From IMG/VR virus record IMGVR_UViG_3300030389_000247, positions 1 to 32,235 of that record: a DNA stretch of 32,235 bases; one strand, written 5' to 3'. Source of the stretch: a virus. Below are positions 24,558-31,006 of the stretch, in pieces (position 1 is the stretch's first letter; each line of letters begins with the position of its first letter). The notes below the pieces were generated by a model. The model was not told where the DNA came from. It ran no database searches and saw nothing but the letters and a program-made list of their open reading frames with translations. A program made the translations under genes and the position numbers.

Positions 24558-25608
24558 GAATAAAATATCCTTTCTCGTAGTTAATTGATTTAATTTTTTT
24601 AGGCAATAACATTTCTCCTAGTATGTGAGCAATCACATCTACTGTCCACCCATTGCCAATCATCTTGTATCGTTGTGTCTTGGACACACCCTCTGTATAA
24701 TTATCAGGTAGTGTCTGCAATCTCTCACACTCTACAGGAGTTAGCTTTCTCCATGTCATACCTTCTAGGTCAACAATCTTACCACCATCAGTAGAATACG
24801 TAGCTACCTTTGGTTCTCTATTGCCACCTTGCATAGTGAGTAACGTAGGTGCTTTACCATTCATGTGATATACTTCCTTAGTTGCTCTGTAATTGTAGTG
24901 TGCATACTCTTCTGCTTGTCCTACAGGTATAAGTCTATCAACCAATGTCATGCCATTGTTACCTGCACCTTTGTACATAGTAGCAGTCGTACACAATGCC
25001 TTTTGATTAGGGTTTTTGTGATGTCTTGCATTACGTTCATTGATAGGAACAGGTGGCTCGTCATGGTCGGTTTGTAATATATCCTTGAGTACCAAGCCTT
25101 TGTCTTCCATAGGTGGTATCTCTATACCATAATATTTGCCATTCATTCTTACACCAAACCAATAGTTTCTCCATCTGTTTTGTGCAGAAACTTTGCTTGA
25201 GTTTAATAACTGTGGTGGAAACCCCATGTGTTCTGTAATGACATCTTCAAACTGTTTCTTCATTCGTACATTCTCAAGCAATACATACTTGGGTTTTAAG
25301 TCATTCATAATTCTTATGAACTCAAAGAATAATTTAGAACGTGGGTCATTAAATGCCAACTGTTCTCCTGCAAAAGAAAATCCCTGACAAGGTGAGCCAC
25401 CGAGAAGTAAATCTATCTCTATAGTATCTCCATCTGTTTTTAACTCTGACACATCTCCCAACTGTATTGTGTTAGGAAAATTTTTGTTAGCTATCTGCAT
25501 TGCATACTTGTCTATCTCACAAGCAAAGTAATTATCTACAGATACATTGGCACGTTCTAAGGCAAGTTGCCCACAGGACATACCATCAAATAAACTTAAT
25601 ACATTCAT
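24550..25608 (-). CDS. DNA (cytosine-5) methyltransferase
   Basis: A 352-residue enzyme adding a methyl group to C5 of cytosine in DNA. Motif I is LSLFDGMSCGQLAL, motif IV is GGSPCQGFSFAG with catalytic C74, motif VI is L-ENV (E112), motif VIII is Q143-N-R145, and motifs IX-X are RKLTPVECERLQTLPDNYT and YKMIGNGWTVDVIAHIL. The FDGMSCG and EIDKYA pattern groups it with phage and Dnmt3-like enzymes. The target-recognition region (about residues 160-280) gives no readable specificity. No restriction enzyme lies nearby, so it is an orphan enzyme, probably protecting phage DNA or altering its expression. The start shares TAATG with the upstream stop. Confidence 0.95.
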   Translation of the reverse strand: MNVLSLFDGMSCGQLALERANVSVDNYFACEIDKYAMQIANKNFPNTIQLGDVSELKTDGDTIEIDLLLGGSPCQGFSFAGEQLAFNDPRSKLFFEFIRIMNDLKPKYVLLENVRMKKQFEDVITEHMGFPPQLLNSSKVSAQNRWRNYWFGVRMNGKYYGIEIPPMEDKGLVLKDILQTDHDEPPVPINERNARHHKNPNQKALCTTATMYKGAGNNGMTLVDRLIPVGQAEEYAHYNYRATKEVYHMNGKAPTLLTMQGGNREPKVATYSTDGGKIVDLEGMTWRKLTPVECERLQTLPDNYTEGVSKTQRYKMIGNGWTVDVIAHILGEMLLPKKIKSINYEKGYFIHA

Positions 25609-25832
25609 TATTTAATCTCCATTTTACTTGTTGTTTTCATACACCCTACTTGAATTATTTCAGATTTAGTTAGCCTAGGTTGAATTAATTCATATACACT
25701 ATTATCTAAATCTTTTTTATTGTCAAGATAAAATTGATTACATTCTTGTTCTGTCTTAAAATAATGTTGGGATAATATCCCTTGCAAAGTCCTAGCCTCT
25801 GTCATTATCATAACATACAATACCCAAGTCAT
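25608..25832 (-). CDS. Small protein with hydrophobic N-terminus
   Basis: A 74-residue protein. The first ten residues are hydrophobic (MTWVLYVMIM), perhaps a weak signal or anchor, followed by a helix with Cys (FKTEQECNQFYLDNKKDL) and a second Cys near the end (VGCMKTTSK). Two spaced cysteines after a hydrophobic start are common in tiny secreted phage proteins. No family assigned. Four-base overlap with the upstream gene. Confidence 0.5.
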   Translation of the reverse strand: MTWVLYVMIMTEARTLQGILSQHYFKTEQECNQFYLDNKKDLDNSVYELIQPRLTKSEIIQVGCMKTTSKMEIK

Positions 25833-26005
25833 AATATTTTCAACTCCTCTGATAAAAATAAACTACTACAAACTGCATAATATATATTACCATCATGTTC
25901 AATTATATTATGTATTGCACCCACACAAGTAACATCAATGTCTTTTGACTTTCCTATTACTTCAGTTCCTATTTTCCATTCGTAACTATTATAATCTTGC
26001 ATCAT
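25829..26005 (-). CDS. Small hypothetical protein
   Basis: A 58-residue, mostly beta protein (YEWKIGTEVIGKSKDIDVTC, then IYYAVCSSLF). The tandem ATGATG at 26005/26002 overlaps the stop of the preceding gene, which makes it the likelier start than an ATG at 26038. The opening W-x-I-G-x-x-V pattern resembles small SH3-like or KOW-like folds, but I cannot assign a family. Confidence 0.5.
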   Translation of the reverse strand: MMQDYNSYEWKIGTEVIGKSKDIDVTCVGAIHNIIEHDGNIYYAVCSSLFLSEELKIL

Positions 26006-26313
26006 CTTGCCCTCAACATCTGATGTGTGCCTCTCCAATGTAACTTATCCATACAAGTTAATTTATTATTAAGTCTATTCAACTGAGTTGCTAATCTATT
26101 ATATTTTATGTACCATTTTCTTTGATAAGGACAAAGACCTTTGTCTACTTTGTAGAAAGTTATTCTTCCTACATCTATAGTACGTAAAGATAATTCATCA
26201 TTACCTGTTTCCATATCTTCTATATATGAATTTAAAGCATCTGTAATCAGATCCAACTCCTCTTGACTTACAGTTAGCTTAATATTTTTAATTACAATAT
26301 TTGATTTAGCCAT
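26002..26313 (-). CDS. Hypothetical protein
   Basis: A 103-residue basic protein. An N-terminal helix with regularly spaced leucines (LTVSQEELDLITDALNSYIE) is followed by a beta turn (RTIDVGRITFYKV) and a basic C-terminal helix (YNRLATQLNRLNNKL). It lies in a run of unassigned small early genes with start/stop overlaps. No domain recognised. Confidence 0.5.
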   Translation of the reverse strand: MAKSNIVIKNIKLTVSQEELDLITDALNSYIEDMETGNDELSLRTIDVGRITFYKVDKGLCPYQRKWYIKYNRLATQLNRLNNKLTCMDKLHWRGTHQMLRAR

Positions 26314-26903
26314 TACTCTTCTCCTTTCTTTTTATCTATGTAAACTCTCATATGTGTAGAATCTCCCAAGGTAGCACCATGATAGGCTTTACCTTGACCA
26401 TACAATTCTTTTTTAAGGTGTTGCCCTTTCACTCTTATTGTGTATGATTCTTTATTAAGATACTTCTTTATATTATCTAATGTTTCTTGACCCTCTGTAT
26501 CATTAGGTATCCCACTAAATACATACCTATGCCCATTAGTAGGTGGCTCTGTCCAATGAGGTCTATCCAATAGCTTGTGTAGTATCTCATCTTTTTCCTC
26601 TATGATTCCATTTAAAGTTTCATTCTTATTTTTTAATTCATCTATCTCCTCTTGTAGTCTTATCATTCTTTCTTTTTGCATTTCATATGCTCGTTTACTA
26701 GAGTCTACAGATATTTTCATGTCATCATAATCAGATTTAGTTTGATTGAATACTCTAACAAAATAAATTAACTCCATATCTCCAATGTTAATTGTGATAT
26801 CTCTAGACTTAGAATGATACTCATGCTCTAAATGTTCTACATCACATGGTAACTTCTTACCTGTAATGATAGGTTCTAATTCTAAATGTTGTCTTAGTTT
26901 CAT
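26313..26903 (-). CDS. Coiled-coil protein
   Basis: A 196-residue protein. ATG at 26903 is preferred over GTG at 26912: it makes an ATGA overlap with the upstream stop and has GAGGAG eight bases before it. A beta-like N-terminus (RDITINIGDMELIYFVR) is followed by a long charged coiled coil at about residues 60-110 (QEEIDELKNKNETLNGIIEE), then a compact C-terminal part with HGATLGDSTHMRVYI. Possibly a dimer. No homology recognised. Confidence 0.55.
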   Translation of the reverse strand: MKLRQHLELEPIITGKKLPCDVEHLEHEYHSKSRDITINIGDMELIYFVRVFNQTKSDYDDMKISVDSSKRAYEMQKERMIRLQEEIDELKNKNETLNGIIEEKDEILHKLLDRPHWTEPPTNGHRYVFSGIPNDTEGQETLDNIKKYLNKESYTIRVKGQHLKKELYGQGKAYHGATLGDSTHMRVYIDKKKGEE

Positions 26904-27265
26904 ATTTTCCACTCCTCTATTTTAAAGTTATTAAATAATTTTTCATGATCTATATATCTTTTACCCATGAACTTAACTCTACTTTTTAATTCTTCTATTG
27001 TCAAGTTTTTAACATCTGTACTATTTCCCTCATCATCACAACTTAAAATGATTGCATTGCCACTTACAATGACATCATCTATCGTAAAAAAATAGTTGTA
27101 CTCTTTTAAATTTCCCTCTTCATCAGTCCATATATCATTACCATTAACATTGTGAGGGTACAGTTCTAACCTATTGCACCCCAATAGTTCTAGTTTATGA
27201 TCGTAGTTTTTACAATTTACTTCTATAATAAATTCGTCTTTTGAATTAATTAAATATGCTTTCAT
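26900..27265 (-). CDS. DUF3846-like protein
   Basis: A 121-residue protein. The layout, an N-terminal strand (MKAYLINSKDEFIIEVNC), an ELYP element, DIWTDEEGNL, then DDVIVSGNAIILSCDDEGNS, resembles the DUF3846 family of small phage proteins, where an early D-E-E-G and a later G-N-x-I-x-x-x-x-D-x-E-G are typical. Function of that family is unknown to me. The acidic character and the early position are shared with cyanophage examples. Assignment is from memory of the pattern. Confidence 0.5.
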   Translation of the reverse strand: MKAYLINSKDEFIIEVNCKNYDHKLELLGCNRLELYPHNVNGNDIWTDEEGNLKEYNYFFTIDDVIVSGNAIILSCDDEGNSTDVKNLTIEELKSRVKFMGKRYIDHEKLFNNFKIEEWKI

Positions 27266-27290
27266 AGTTTTTCCTTTCTAGTTGTTGTTG

Positions 27291-27707
27291 TTAAATATAA
27301 ACTCTTGGTGCTACTCCATTCTCGTGGTGTAAAGATTCCATGTGTATGTTCCCTACAAAGTCTCTTGGAATTTCATTCCACGTATCATGTCCTATGCCTT
27401 GATGCATAAAATAATCATCTGTGTAAGGATTATATTTTACTCTATCCCAATCCCCAAACTCTAATTTTAATCTCTCTGAGGTTGGTACAGAGAACTCACT
27501 TATGTAACCTACTGCAAAGGCATGAACATTTTTCTTGCCCTCTTTTCGCACTCGTTCTTGTCCACCTTTACGAACTACAAACTTTGCATCTTGTAGTGTG
27601 ATGTGTTGCTTATGATCTGTTACTAAACCTGTCTTGCAACTTTGCACACTCCACTTGTGCTTATGTAAGTTCCAATATACTCGTACTTTTTCCATTTTCA
27701 TACTCAT
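27291..27707 (-). CDS. Conserved phage protein, VYWNLHKHKWSVQ family
   Basis: A 138-residue protein. Its N-terminal 70 residues, VRVYWNLHKHKWSVQS, then DAKFVVRKGGQERVRKEG, then KKNVHAFAVGYI, form a family widespread in phages and prophages and annotated only as hypothetical. The conserved W, H and K-N-V-H residues suggest a small folded domain, possibly binding nucleic acid. The remaining C-terminal part is aromatic- and His-rich. AGGAG lies six bases before the ATG, which overlaps the upstream stop as ATGA. Confidence 0.65.
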   Translation of the reverse strand: MSMKMEKVRVYWNLHKHKWSVQSCKTGLVTDHKQHITLQDAKFVVRKGGQERVRKEGKKNVHAFAVGYISEFSVPTSERLKLEFGDWDRVKYNPYTDDYFMHQGIGHDTWNEIPRDFVGNIHMESLHHENGVAPRVYI

Positions 27708-27877
27708 ATTAAACTCCTATTCTTTGTTGAACAACTACTACAACAATCTTTTGTAACGTAGTTATCCCAAGCAAAATTCCAATCATCTGTTGTAAGTTCT
27801 TCAACGATAAAGTCTTTTTTGCATACATTACATTTAATAACATCTTCTTCTACTATGTCACTTAAATACTGTGCCAT
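27704..27877 (-). CDS. Small zinc-ribbon protein, 57 aa
   Basis: A short gene filling the gap between two assigned genes, with GGGAG eight bases before its ATG and an ATGA overlap with the next gene. The product carries two Cys pairs, C16-N-V-C19 and C46-S-S-C49 (preceded by another Cys), the arrangement of a small zinc ribbon. Between them lies an acidic aromatic stretch (DDWNFAWDNY). Likely a protein- or nucleic-acid-binding factor; no target can be inferred. Confidence 0.65.
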   Translation of the reverse strand: MAQYLSDIVEEDVIKCNVCKKDFIVEELTTDDWNFAWDNYVTKDCCSSCSTKNRSLI

Positions 27878-28066
27878 TTATTTTCTCCCTTTATTAATAG
27901 TTATTAGTGGATAGTATAAAGTTATTACTGTAAACAACCCACTTGCCATGAATAGAATAAAAAATAATCCCACAAAGTTTATAGACAATAAGTAAAAACT
28001 TATAGGAAATATCATAAGAAACTGAAACAATGCCACAGTTAAAACTATCTCATACCTCATGTACAT
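27878..28066 (-). CDS. Two-span membrane protein
   Basis: A 62-residue hydrophobic protein with spans at about residues 7-27 and 32-54 and a short basic end (NKGRK). Starts at 28066 or 28060 are both possible; AGGAG lies three or nine bases before them. It overlaps the end of the preceding small gene. Small two-span early phage proteins can act as holins or exclusion factors, but no motif supports a choice. Confidence 0.5.
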   Translation of the reverse strand: MYMRYEIVLTVALFQFLMIFPISFYLLSINFVGLFFILFMASGLFTVITLYYPLITINKGRK

Positions 28067-28205
28067 TATCTCCTGTTACCTCTAGTATTACATCATCATA
28101 ACCTTGATCAACCCAATTATCGTAACACTCTTTTGCTCTTTTGTAAATGTTACCAAGGTAAACATCTACTCCACCTACCCAAACTATATACTTGTACTCT
28201 TGCAT
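28050..28205 (-). CDS. Small acidic protein, 51 aa
   Basis: A short gene in the gap between two reading frames. The product, with KYIVWVGGVDVYLG near the start and YDNWVDQGYDDVILE later, recalls a frequent tiny marine-phage family with V-W-V-G-G and W-x-x-Q-G-Y-D-D-V signatures: a beta-alpha-beta unit with a predicted strand, helix and strand. GGATAAATT precedes the ATG. The end overlaps the next start by 17 bases. Function unknown. Confidence 0.65.
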   Translation of the reverse strand: MQEYKYIVWVGGVDVYLGNIYKRAKECYDNWVDQGYDDVILEVTGDNVHEV

Positions 28206-28208
28206 AAT

Positions 28209-28454
28209 TTATCCTTTATCCTTTATTAATTTTATATTGTTCTCCTCTTCCCTCACCCAAAAATCTTCAGTTTCTTTATATCCTAACTCAGTTTTAAGAT
28301 TTTTCTCTTTTATCTTTAGACGTTCATGAAGATAAATTTTTTGTGTTCCTAATTGTTTTAACAATTTATCTAGGATATTTATCTGTCCTTTTGTAAAAGA
28401 AATATCATGTGCTAGACAATCTATTTGTTGTTCTAATTGAGTTTTATATTTCAT
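28209..28454 (-). CDS. Small coiled-coil protein
   Basis: An 81-residue charged helical protein (LEQQIDCLAHDISFTKGQIN, then ILDKLLKQLG and LKIKEKNLK in heptad spacing). The ATG forms TAATG with the stop of the DUF7227-like gene and has GAGGTGG upstream. No family recognised; probably an oligomerising adaptor. Confidence 0.5.
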   Translation of the reverse strand: MKYKTQLEQQIDCLAHDISFTKGQINILDKLLKQLGTQKIYLHERLKIKEKNLKTELGYKETEDFWVREEENNIKLIKDKG

Positions 28455-29197
28455 TATGCCACCTCTCTTTTGTTAAAGTTATTCTTACCATTACCATGCA
28501 CTACGATTGTAATGTTCTTAGCTTTTATCTTAGACCCACCACATAAACCACAATCAACACAATGCACCCTAGGACTTGGGCAAAGTATCTCTTTACCTTT
28601 TACTATCTCTCTTGTATGGTTTATTATTCTAAAGGTTCTCTCGCCTTTTGCCCATGATTGTTGAGCCTCTTCAAGTGTGTCTGCACTTCTCATGAAAATG
28701 TCAGGTCTATAGTCCACACCTTTAACGCCACTTTGATGAGAGTATCCAAGCCACTTTTCAGATTGTGAGATAAGACTATCCCATATATAACTTGGGACTA
28801 TTGATGGATCGCCATATGTTCCTAATCTAACTACCCTATCTTTGCCTAACTCTTGTAATGCCTCATGACCTGTAAGCATAGGATAGTTACCCTTTTTATA
28901 CGATTTATAAACTTGTAATACACCTTGCCCTAGATTAACATAACAAGTGCGATTAGTCGCAGTTTTTCTGTTAGGATCATCGCTTGGTGTTCCTCTATGT
29001 GGACAAGTCCCACATATAGAATAGTCCTCACCTGTCTTGTTAGCAAGTAAAGGGTCAATGTCATCACGTAAAATGGTAGTTTGTATTGCATTACCTGTCT
29101 TAGCATTTACACTTGAAATGTTAGCGATAACAACAATAGGTTTACCATCAATAAGACTAGCACCCTTGTAGATTACATATCCTGTTGGTTTTTTCAT
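28454..29197 (-). CDS. DUF7227-like Cys-rich protein
   Basis: A 247-residue protein. I place the start at 29197, where AGGAGAG lies about eight bases upstream, rather than at 29227, because the longer form would read into a promoter palindrome. YVIYKGASLIDGKPIVVIA, then SICGTCPHR (C62, C65), TCYVNLGQG (C85) and CPSPRVHCVDCGLCGG near residues 206-220 form a pattern shared by many phage proteins; I recall it as DUF7227, function unknown. The seven cysteines (three plus four) suggest metal or iron-sulphur binding, loosely like the phage Gp88 family. It is the second gene of the leftward operon and has its own promoter-like site. Confidence 0.7.
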   Translation of the reverse strand: MKKPTGYVIYKGASLIDGKPIVVIANISSVNAKTGNAIQTTILRDDIDPLLANKTGEDYSICGTCPHRGTPSDDPNRKTATNRTCYVNLGQGVLQVYKSYKKGNYPMLTGHEALQELGKDRVVRLGTYGDPSIVPSYIWDSLISQSEKWLGYSHQSGVKGVDYRPDIFMRSADTLEEAQQSWAKGERTFRIINHTREIVKGKEILCPSPRVHCVDCGLCGGSKIKAKNITIVVHGNGKNNFNKREVA

Positions 29198-29223
29198 ATC
29201 ATACTCTCCTGTTATATTAGGGT

Positions 29224-29252
29224 ACAATACAGATGTATTGTCCCTATGTCAA
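29224..29252 (-). promoter_or_regulatory. Leftward sigma70-like promoter with palindromic operator
   Basis: On the minus strand TTGACA (29252-29247) lies 17 bases before TATTGT (29229-29224). A perfect 8-bp inverted repeat with two central bases, ACAATACAGATGTATTGT (29224-29241, plus strand), covers the -10 and part of the spacer. This is the classic place for a repressor operator. It would drive the DUF7227-like gene and the rest of the operon. Confidence 0.5.
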
Positions 29253-29259
29253 GACGTAA

Positions 29260-29484
29260 TTATCCTGCAAAGTGGTTTAGTGGTTTCAAAGGTATTGCCT
29301 TTTCAAAAGCAATGGTAAACTTGCCAAAGTGATACTGCTTAAATGTAGCACCCTCGTCAGTTTTAAACCACCCTCTAGATTTATCTTTTCTTAATCTAAA
29401 GAAACCTTTTTTATTGAAGACATTAAACCTTCTGCCTTTAGTTCCATCATTTAATGGTTTAGTAGCGATTGCAATTACAAACAT
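29260..29484 (-). CDS. First gene of leftward operon, small basic protein
   Basis: A 74-residue basic protein, predicted mostly beta (MFVIAIATKPLNDGTKGRRF, then GFFRLRKDKSRGWFKT, then KFTIAFEKA). No family recognised. A strong AAGGAG site seven bases before the ATG and the first position after the control region suggest early, efficient expression, as for phage host-takeover proteins. It ends 63 bases before the next gene's start, enough for the separate promoter at 29224-29252. Confidence 0.55.
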   Translation of the reverse strand: MFVIAIATKPLNDGTKGRRFNVFNKKGFFRLRKDKSRGWFKTDEGATFKQYHFGKFTIAFEKAIPLKPLNHFAG

Positions 29485-29510
29485 AGTTATACTCCTTATA
29501 TATAAGTTAG

Positions 29511-29592
29511 CAAGGTTGTTGTGTGTATATTATCCTCGTCAAGTCTTTACACTATAATAGACGATTACTGATCACTCCAACAACCTTGTTGG
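29511..29592 (-). promoter_or_regulatory. Leftward operon promoter region with inverted repeats
   Basis: A perfect 11-bp inverted repeat, CAAGGTTGTTG (29511-29521) and CAACAACCTTG (29578-29588), brackets 56 bases. The right arm is part of a 16-bp palindrome, CCAACAACCTTGTTGG (29577-29592). On the minus strand a moderate promoter, TTGTTG (29583-29578), 18 bases, TATTAT (29559-29554), overlaps that arm. The other arm lies just upstream of the first gene's ribosome site. Two operator-like copies of this kind could loop DNA. Confidence 0.4.
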
Positions 29593-29648
29593 GTATTATA
29601 CCCTAGTATAACAGGGTAAACAGGGTATAATAAAAAGATATCATACCC
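29591..29648. repeat. Array of GGGTA/TACCC half-sites
   Basis: Five copies of GGGTA or its complement lie within 58 bases: a 13-bp perfect palindrome GGGTATTATACCC (29591-29603), two direct copies ACAGGGTA (29611-29618 and 29620-29627, 9-bp period), and ATACCC (29643-29648). More isolated copies occur at 29735, 30531, 30647 and 30710. A binding array for a regulator or replication initiator is the likeliest reading. Confidence 0.45.
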
Positions 29649-29794
29649 TATTTAGATATTAAACTTCATCATACGATTATAATAAAATAATTTTTAAACG
29701 AATAAAATTTATTCTCCAAGTAAAACTTGTTTTATACCCTTAAAATTTTTACGTATGGTATAGTAATGTAGATTTTTCCTCAGTATTTTTCAAC

Positions 29795-30125
29795 CTTTGA
29801 ACGTCACCCAACTTGGTTATTAAGACGTGGCAGACTAGACAACACACAAAACTAGTCTCTTTATTTTTTCTCGCACCTCTAGCACTCGTTGCCACCCTAG
29901 GATTTCTCTAGTCGCACTTCTCATGTCTTTTACAAGTTACACTTGGTCGCTTGTATAGTGTCATAAGGTTACCATTAGATTGGCGTACCTAGTTAGCTCA
30001 CGTCTCGCCCACGTATGGCTAGATATTCGCATCTATCGTCTAGTGAATTTGCACTTGATAGGTTCAGTTTAAAGTCTGCACTTGCACCATTTTTTTAAAG
30101 GGTTGTCGTTTCCCTTGATTTTTAT
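29795..30125 (+). ncRNA. Candidate structured non-coding RNA
   Basis: A GC-richer block (104 of 240 bases G+C at 29821-30060) in otherwise very AT-rich non-coding DNA. Helices visible in the plus strand: ACGTC/GACGT near its start, GTGGC (29827-29831) with GCCAC (29891-29895), enclosing AGACTAG (29832-29838) with CTAGTCT (29852-29858), which would stack directly, TACAAG (29931-29936) with CTTGTA (29950-29955), and GATA/TATC near 30022-30037. A terminator-like hairpin AAGGG/CCCTT followed by a T-run ends it (30098-30125). An extended -10, TGGTATAGT (29756-29764), could start it. No known RNA family recognised; strand inferred from the terminator. Confidence 0.4.
30098..30125 (+). terminator. 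Terminator-like hairpin
   Basis: AAGGG (30098-30102) pairs with CCCTT (30112-30116) around a nine-base loop, followed by GATTTTTAT. On the minus strand the hairpin is followed by A-rich sequence, so it would act only rightward, after the GC-richer block. Confidence 0.4.
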
Positions 30126-30840
30126 GTTAAACACTTTTTTGAATATTGCAAGTTTTTTTTTAACTTTATGTTTTTAAGATATCGTTGTTATAACTGTTAC
30201 TTAAAAACTGAGTTTAAAACTTTGTGTCATGAGCGATTTATAAGACTTAACTTTTTAAGGTGCTTATAAAAAGACAGTTTGTAAACTGTAATAAACTCTT
30301 TTTAAAAACTTGTTAAACAATTTTGTGTTCAACGATTATTGTTATAGCATTAAATAAAAAATTAAATCAACAAAAAAATAAAAAAAATTATAAGTGATTG
30401 TTTTTATTGAATATTTTTTTAGAATATTATTTGATATTAGATTATATGAGAACGAAACGTGAACAAATTTTTTTTTTATATATATAGTATGCATAATTTT
30501 ATAGACGAATAATGTTTATAAACAATTTATGGGTATATCTTGGCAATATTTACAATTTTAAAAGGTAACTGATGAATAAACAGTTAATAAAATTATAAAA
30601 AATGTAGTAATATCAATATGTTAGCAATAAATAAAAGTATTATTTAGGGTAAAATAGTAAAAAAATAAAAAAATAGTGTAGAAAAGTAGAACAAAACATG
30701 AACAAGGTAGGGTATAGCCACAGCCATGCCACCCGGTACAGTACGTATGTACACAGAAATACACAGATGGGAAAAATCAACTGTTAACTACTTAGGCAAA
30801 CTGTACCATTTAAGTGTCAAGTATAATATTTTTTAAATTT
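30126..30840. other. AT-rich non-coding region, possible origin
   Basis: No credible gene in either strand. G+C is 51 of 300 bases at 30361-30660. It holds a 16-bp palindrome ACAGTTTGTAAACTGT (30274-30289), an imperfect 18-bp direct repeat (16 of 18 identical; 30449-30466 and 30688-30705, AGAAC-rich), a TAACTG/CAGTTA hairpin near 30566, and an inverted repeat GGTACAGT/ACTGTACC (30735-30742, 30800-30807). Easily melted DNA with repeats fits a replication origin, but no perfect DnaA box was seen. Confidence 0.35.
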
Positions 30841-30845
30841 AGGTA

Positions 30846-30874
30846 TTGACAAAACTTAAAAATTCTGGTATAAT
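30846..30874 (+). promoter_or_regulatory. Consensus rightward sigma70 promoter
   Basis: TTGACA (30846-30851), exactly 17 bases, then TATAAT (30869-30874), preceded by TG at the extended -10 position (TGGTATAAT). Both hexamers are perfect. Transcription should start near 30881 and serve the rightward genes from 31007. The match implies recognition by the host's housekeeping polymerase, probably early or strong, unless repressed. Confidence 0.85.
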
Positions 30875-30880
30875 TATGTA

Positions 30881-31006
30881 TAACAGTACATATAAGTGAA
30901 ACATTTAAATGTAAATAACTTAATATATAAAAACATATATATGTACATATAAATGAAACCCTATATATTATCTCTCGTACTGTTAAGATTTATTTAAAAC
31001 TTGACA
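30881..31006 (+). promoter_or_regulatory. Structured 5' leader of rightward operon
   Basis: About 125 bases between the predicted transcription start and the first ATG. TAACAGTAC (30881-30889) is exactly complementary to GTACTGTTA (30977-30985), so the 5' end could pair with bases about 20 before the start codon. Inside are two 12-bp palindromes, ACATTTAAATGT (30901-30912) and ACATATATATGT (30933-30944), and a 17-bp direct repeat with one mismatch (30886-30902, 30943-30959, GTACATATAA-x-TGAAAC). These may be operators or an RNA switch. No ribosome site precedes the ATG. Confidence 0.5.

Noticed and set aside
29881-29905. GCAACGAG on the minus strand, a word found in 16S rRNA
   Set aside because: Flanking bases do not match rRNA; chance match of a short word.
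30060-30090. tRNA-like 3' end (GGTTCA followed by GCACCA)
   Set aside because: No T-stem pairing, no matching acceptor strand and no anticodon arm upstream.
30562-30590. CTGATGA, the first core element of a hammerhead ribozyme
   Set aside because: The second core element GAAA and the flanking helices are missing; only a simple TAACTG/CAGTTA hairpin is present.
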